From: DATJGF01 sp035495315
GTDB lineage: Bacteria; Verrucomicrobiota; Verrucomicrobiia; Limisphaerales; UBA8199
Length of the DNA: 64,000 bases
NCBI GenBank assembly: GCA_035495315.1
Contig: DATJGF010000063.1
Span: 1 to 64,000 of the forward strand
Direction of reading: 5' to 3'
The notes beneath the pieces were generated by a model. The model did not search any database. It had not been told where the DNA came from and worked only from the letters and a program-made list of their open reading frames with translations. The number at the start of each line of letters is the position of its first letter. The stretch's first letter is position 1. Position numbers and translations under genes: made by a program. Positions 63,746-64,000 of the stretch are shown here, piece by piece.

Positions 63746-64000
63746 CTTTTTCTAAAACTGTTGAGTCGAGCGTGGAGGATACGAAGGCGCCTCCGGATGA
63801 CAAGGCAAAAGTCGTTTAAAAGCGGATTTGTGTGGATCCGCGTGTCCGTTGTTCAACAAGTTCTCGGAAGGCAGCTCCGCGAGACCCAAACATATCCTAC
63901 TGTTTTTTAGACAGGTTTTTTGGACCTCGCGGAGCTCGACATTCCGATGGACGACCGTTTTTGGCAATACTACCGCTTGTACATGAAGTGGGTTAGAACG
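63746..64000. other. Right-edge intergenic region with repeat
   Basis: A palindromic repeat at 63858-63945 (tcggaaggcagctccgcgag facing acctcgcggagctcgacatt, then ccg) belongs with the elements at 48371 and 59428. No gene is supported up to the end of the window. Confidence 0.55.

Noticed and set aside
63752..63967. 71-codon minus-strand frame at the right edge
   Set aside because: Most of it translates the palindromic repeat at 63858-63945.

Overview
The window looks like chromosomal DNA from a member of the Verrucomicrobiota, most likely a soil or freshwater lineage near Pedosphaera/Limisphaerales. This is inferred from gene content: a DUF1592-type cytochrome/DUF1552 pair, a Tat-exported Gfo/Idh/MocA oxidoreductase, a DUF5069 protein, several large secreted glycoside hydrolases, and five prepilin-like proteins ending in a [F]xDxHxExHxW signature. 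No rRNA, tRNA, CRISPR array, phage module or recognisable transposase was seen.

Layout. 1-9.98 kb: mfd and guaA (minus), a DUF5069 protein (plus), an orphan RelE/ParE-like toxin, a tyrosine phenol-lyase and a secreted SYLF protein (minus). 10.5-19.85 kb: three consecutive plus-strand secreted glycan-degrading proteins, namely a CBM-bearing putative glycosidase, a GH67/GH20-like protein and a GH106-like rhamnosidase. 20.1-26.7 kb: a tight minus-strand operon, aminotransferase-glcD-glcE-glcF-permease, that reads as a complete route from external glycolate to glyoxylate to glycine. 27.1-32.6 kb: DUF1552, DUF1592 and Gfo/Idh proteins (minus). 32.9-35.9 kb: a PAS/GAF histidine kinase and its NarL-type regulator, overlapping by 4 bases. 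36-42 kb: three tandem prepilin-like paralogues and a large beta-propeller protein (minus). 42.3-44.9 kb: a PQQ-type propeller protein. 45-48.35 kb: a ferritin-like protein, then a BlaI-type repressor translationally coupled to an M56 (BlaR1-like) protease fused to a complete Wzz/GumC-like chain-length domain. 48.5-54.4 kb: a C39-like peptidase, a lipoprotein, a 52-codon basic protein, a GNAT protein, two more prepilin-like proteins and a DUF6159-like membrane protein. 54.5-57.8 kb: a 1,102-residue secreted beta-strand-repeat protein with an internal duplication. 58-63.7 kb: a zinc-ribbon membrane protein, a PPK2 kinase, a lemA-ygcG-TPM cluster, a family 2 glycosyltransferase and a Tat-exported metallo-beta-lactamase-fold hydrolase.

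Two things stand out. First, the BlaI-M56/Wzz pair: its promoter (TTGACA-16-TATTAT) carries two TACGAA-N4-TTCGTA-type palindromes 22 bases apart, so it looks like a self-contained protease-controlled switch whose sensor resembles a polysaccharide co-polymerase. Second, the region is full of small palindromic and tandem repeats, including a MITE-like family with ends close to GTAGGAGACGACGTAAGGAG. Copies lie inside reading frames, where they supply residues of Mfd and GlcF, signal-peptide leaders of secreted proteins, and one stop codon.

All functional names come from motif reading by eye; no database search was possible.
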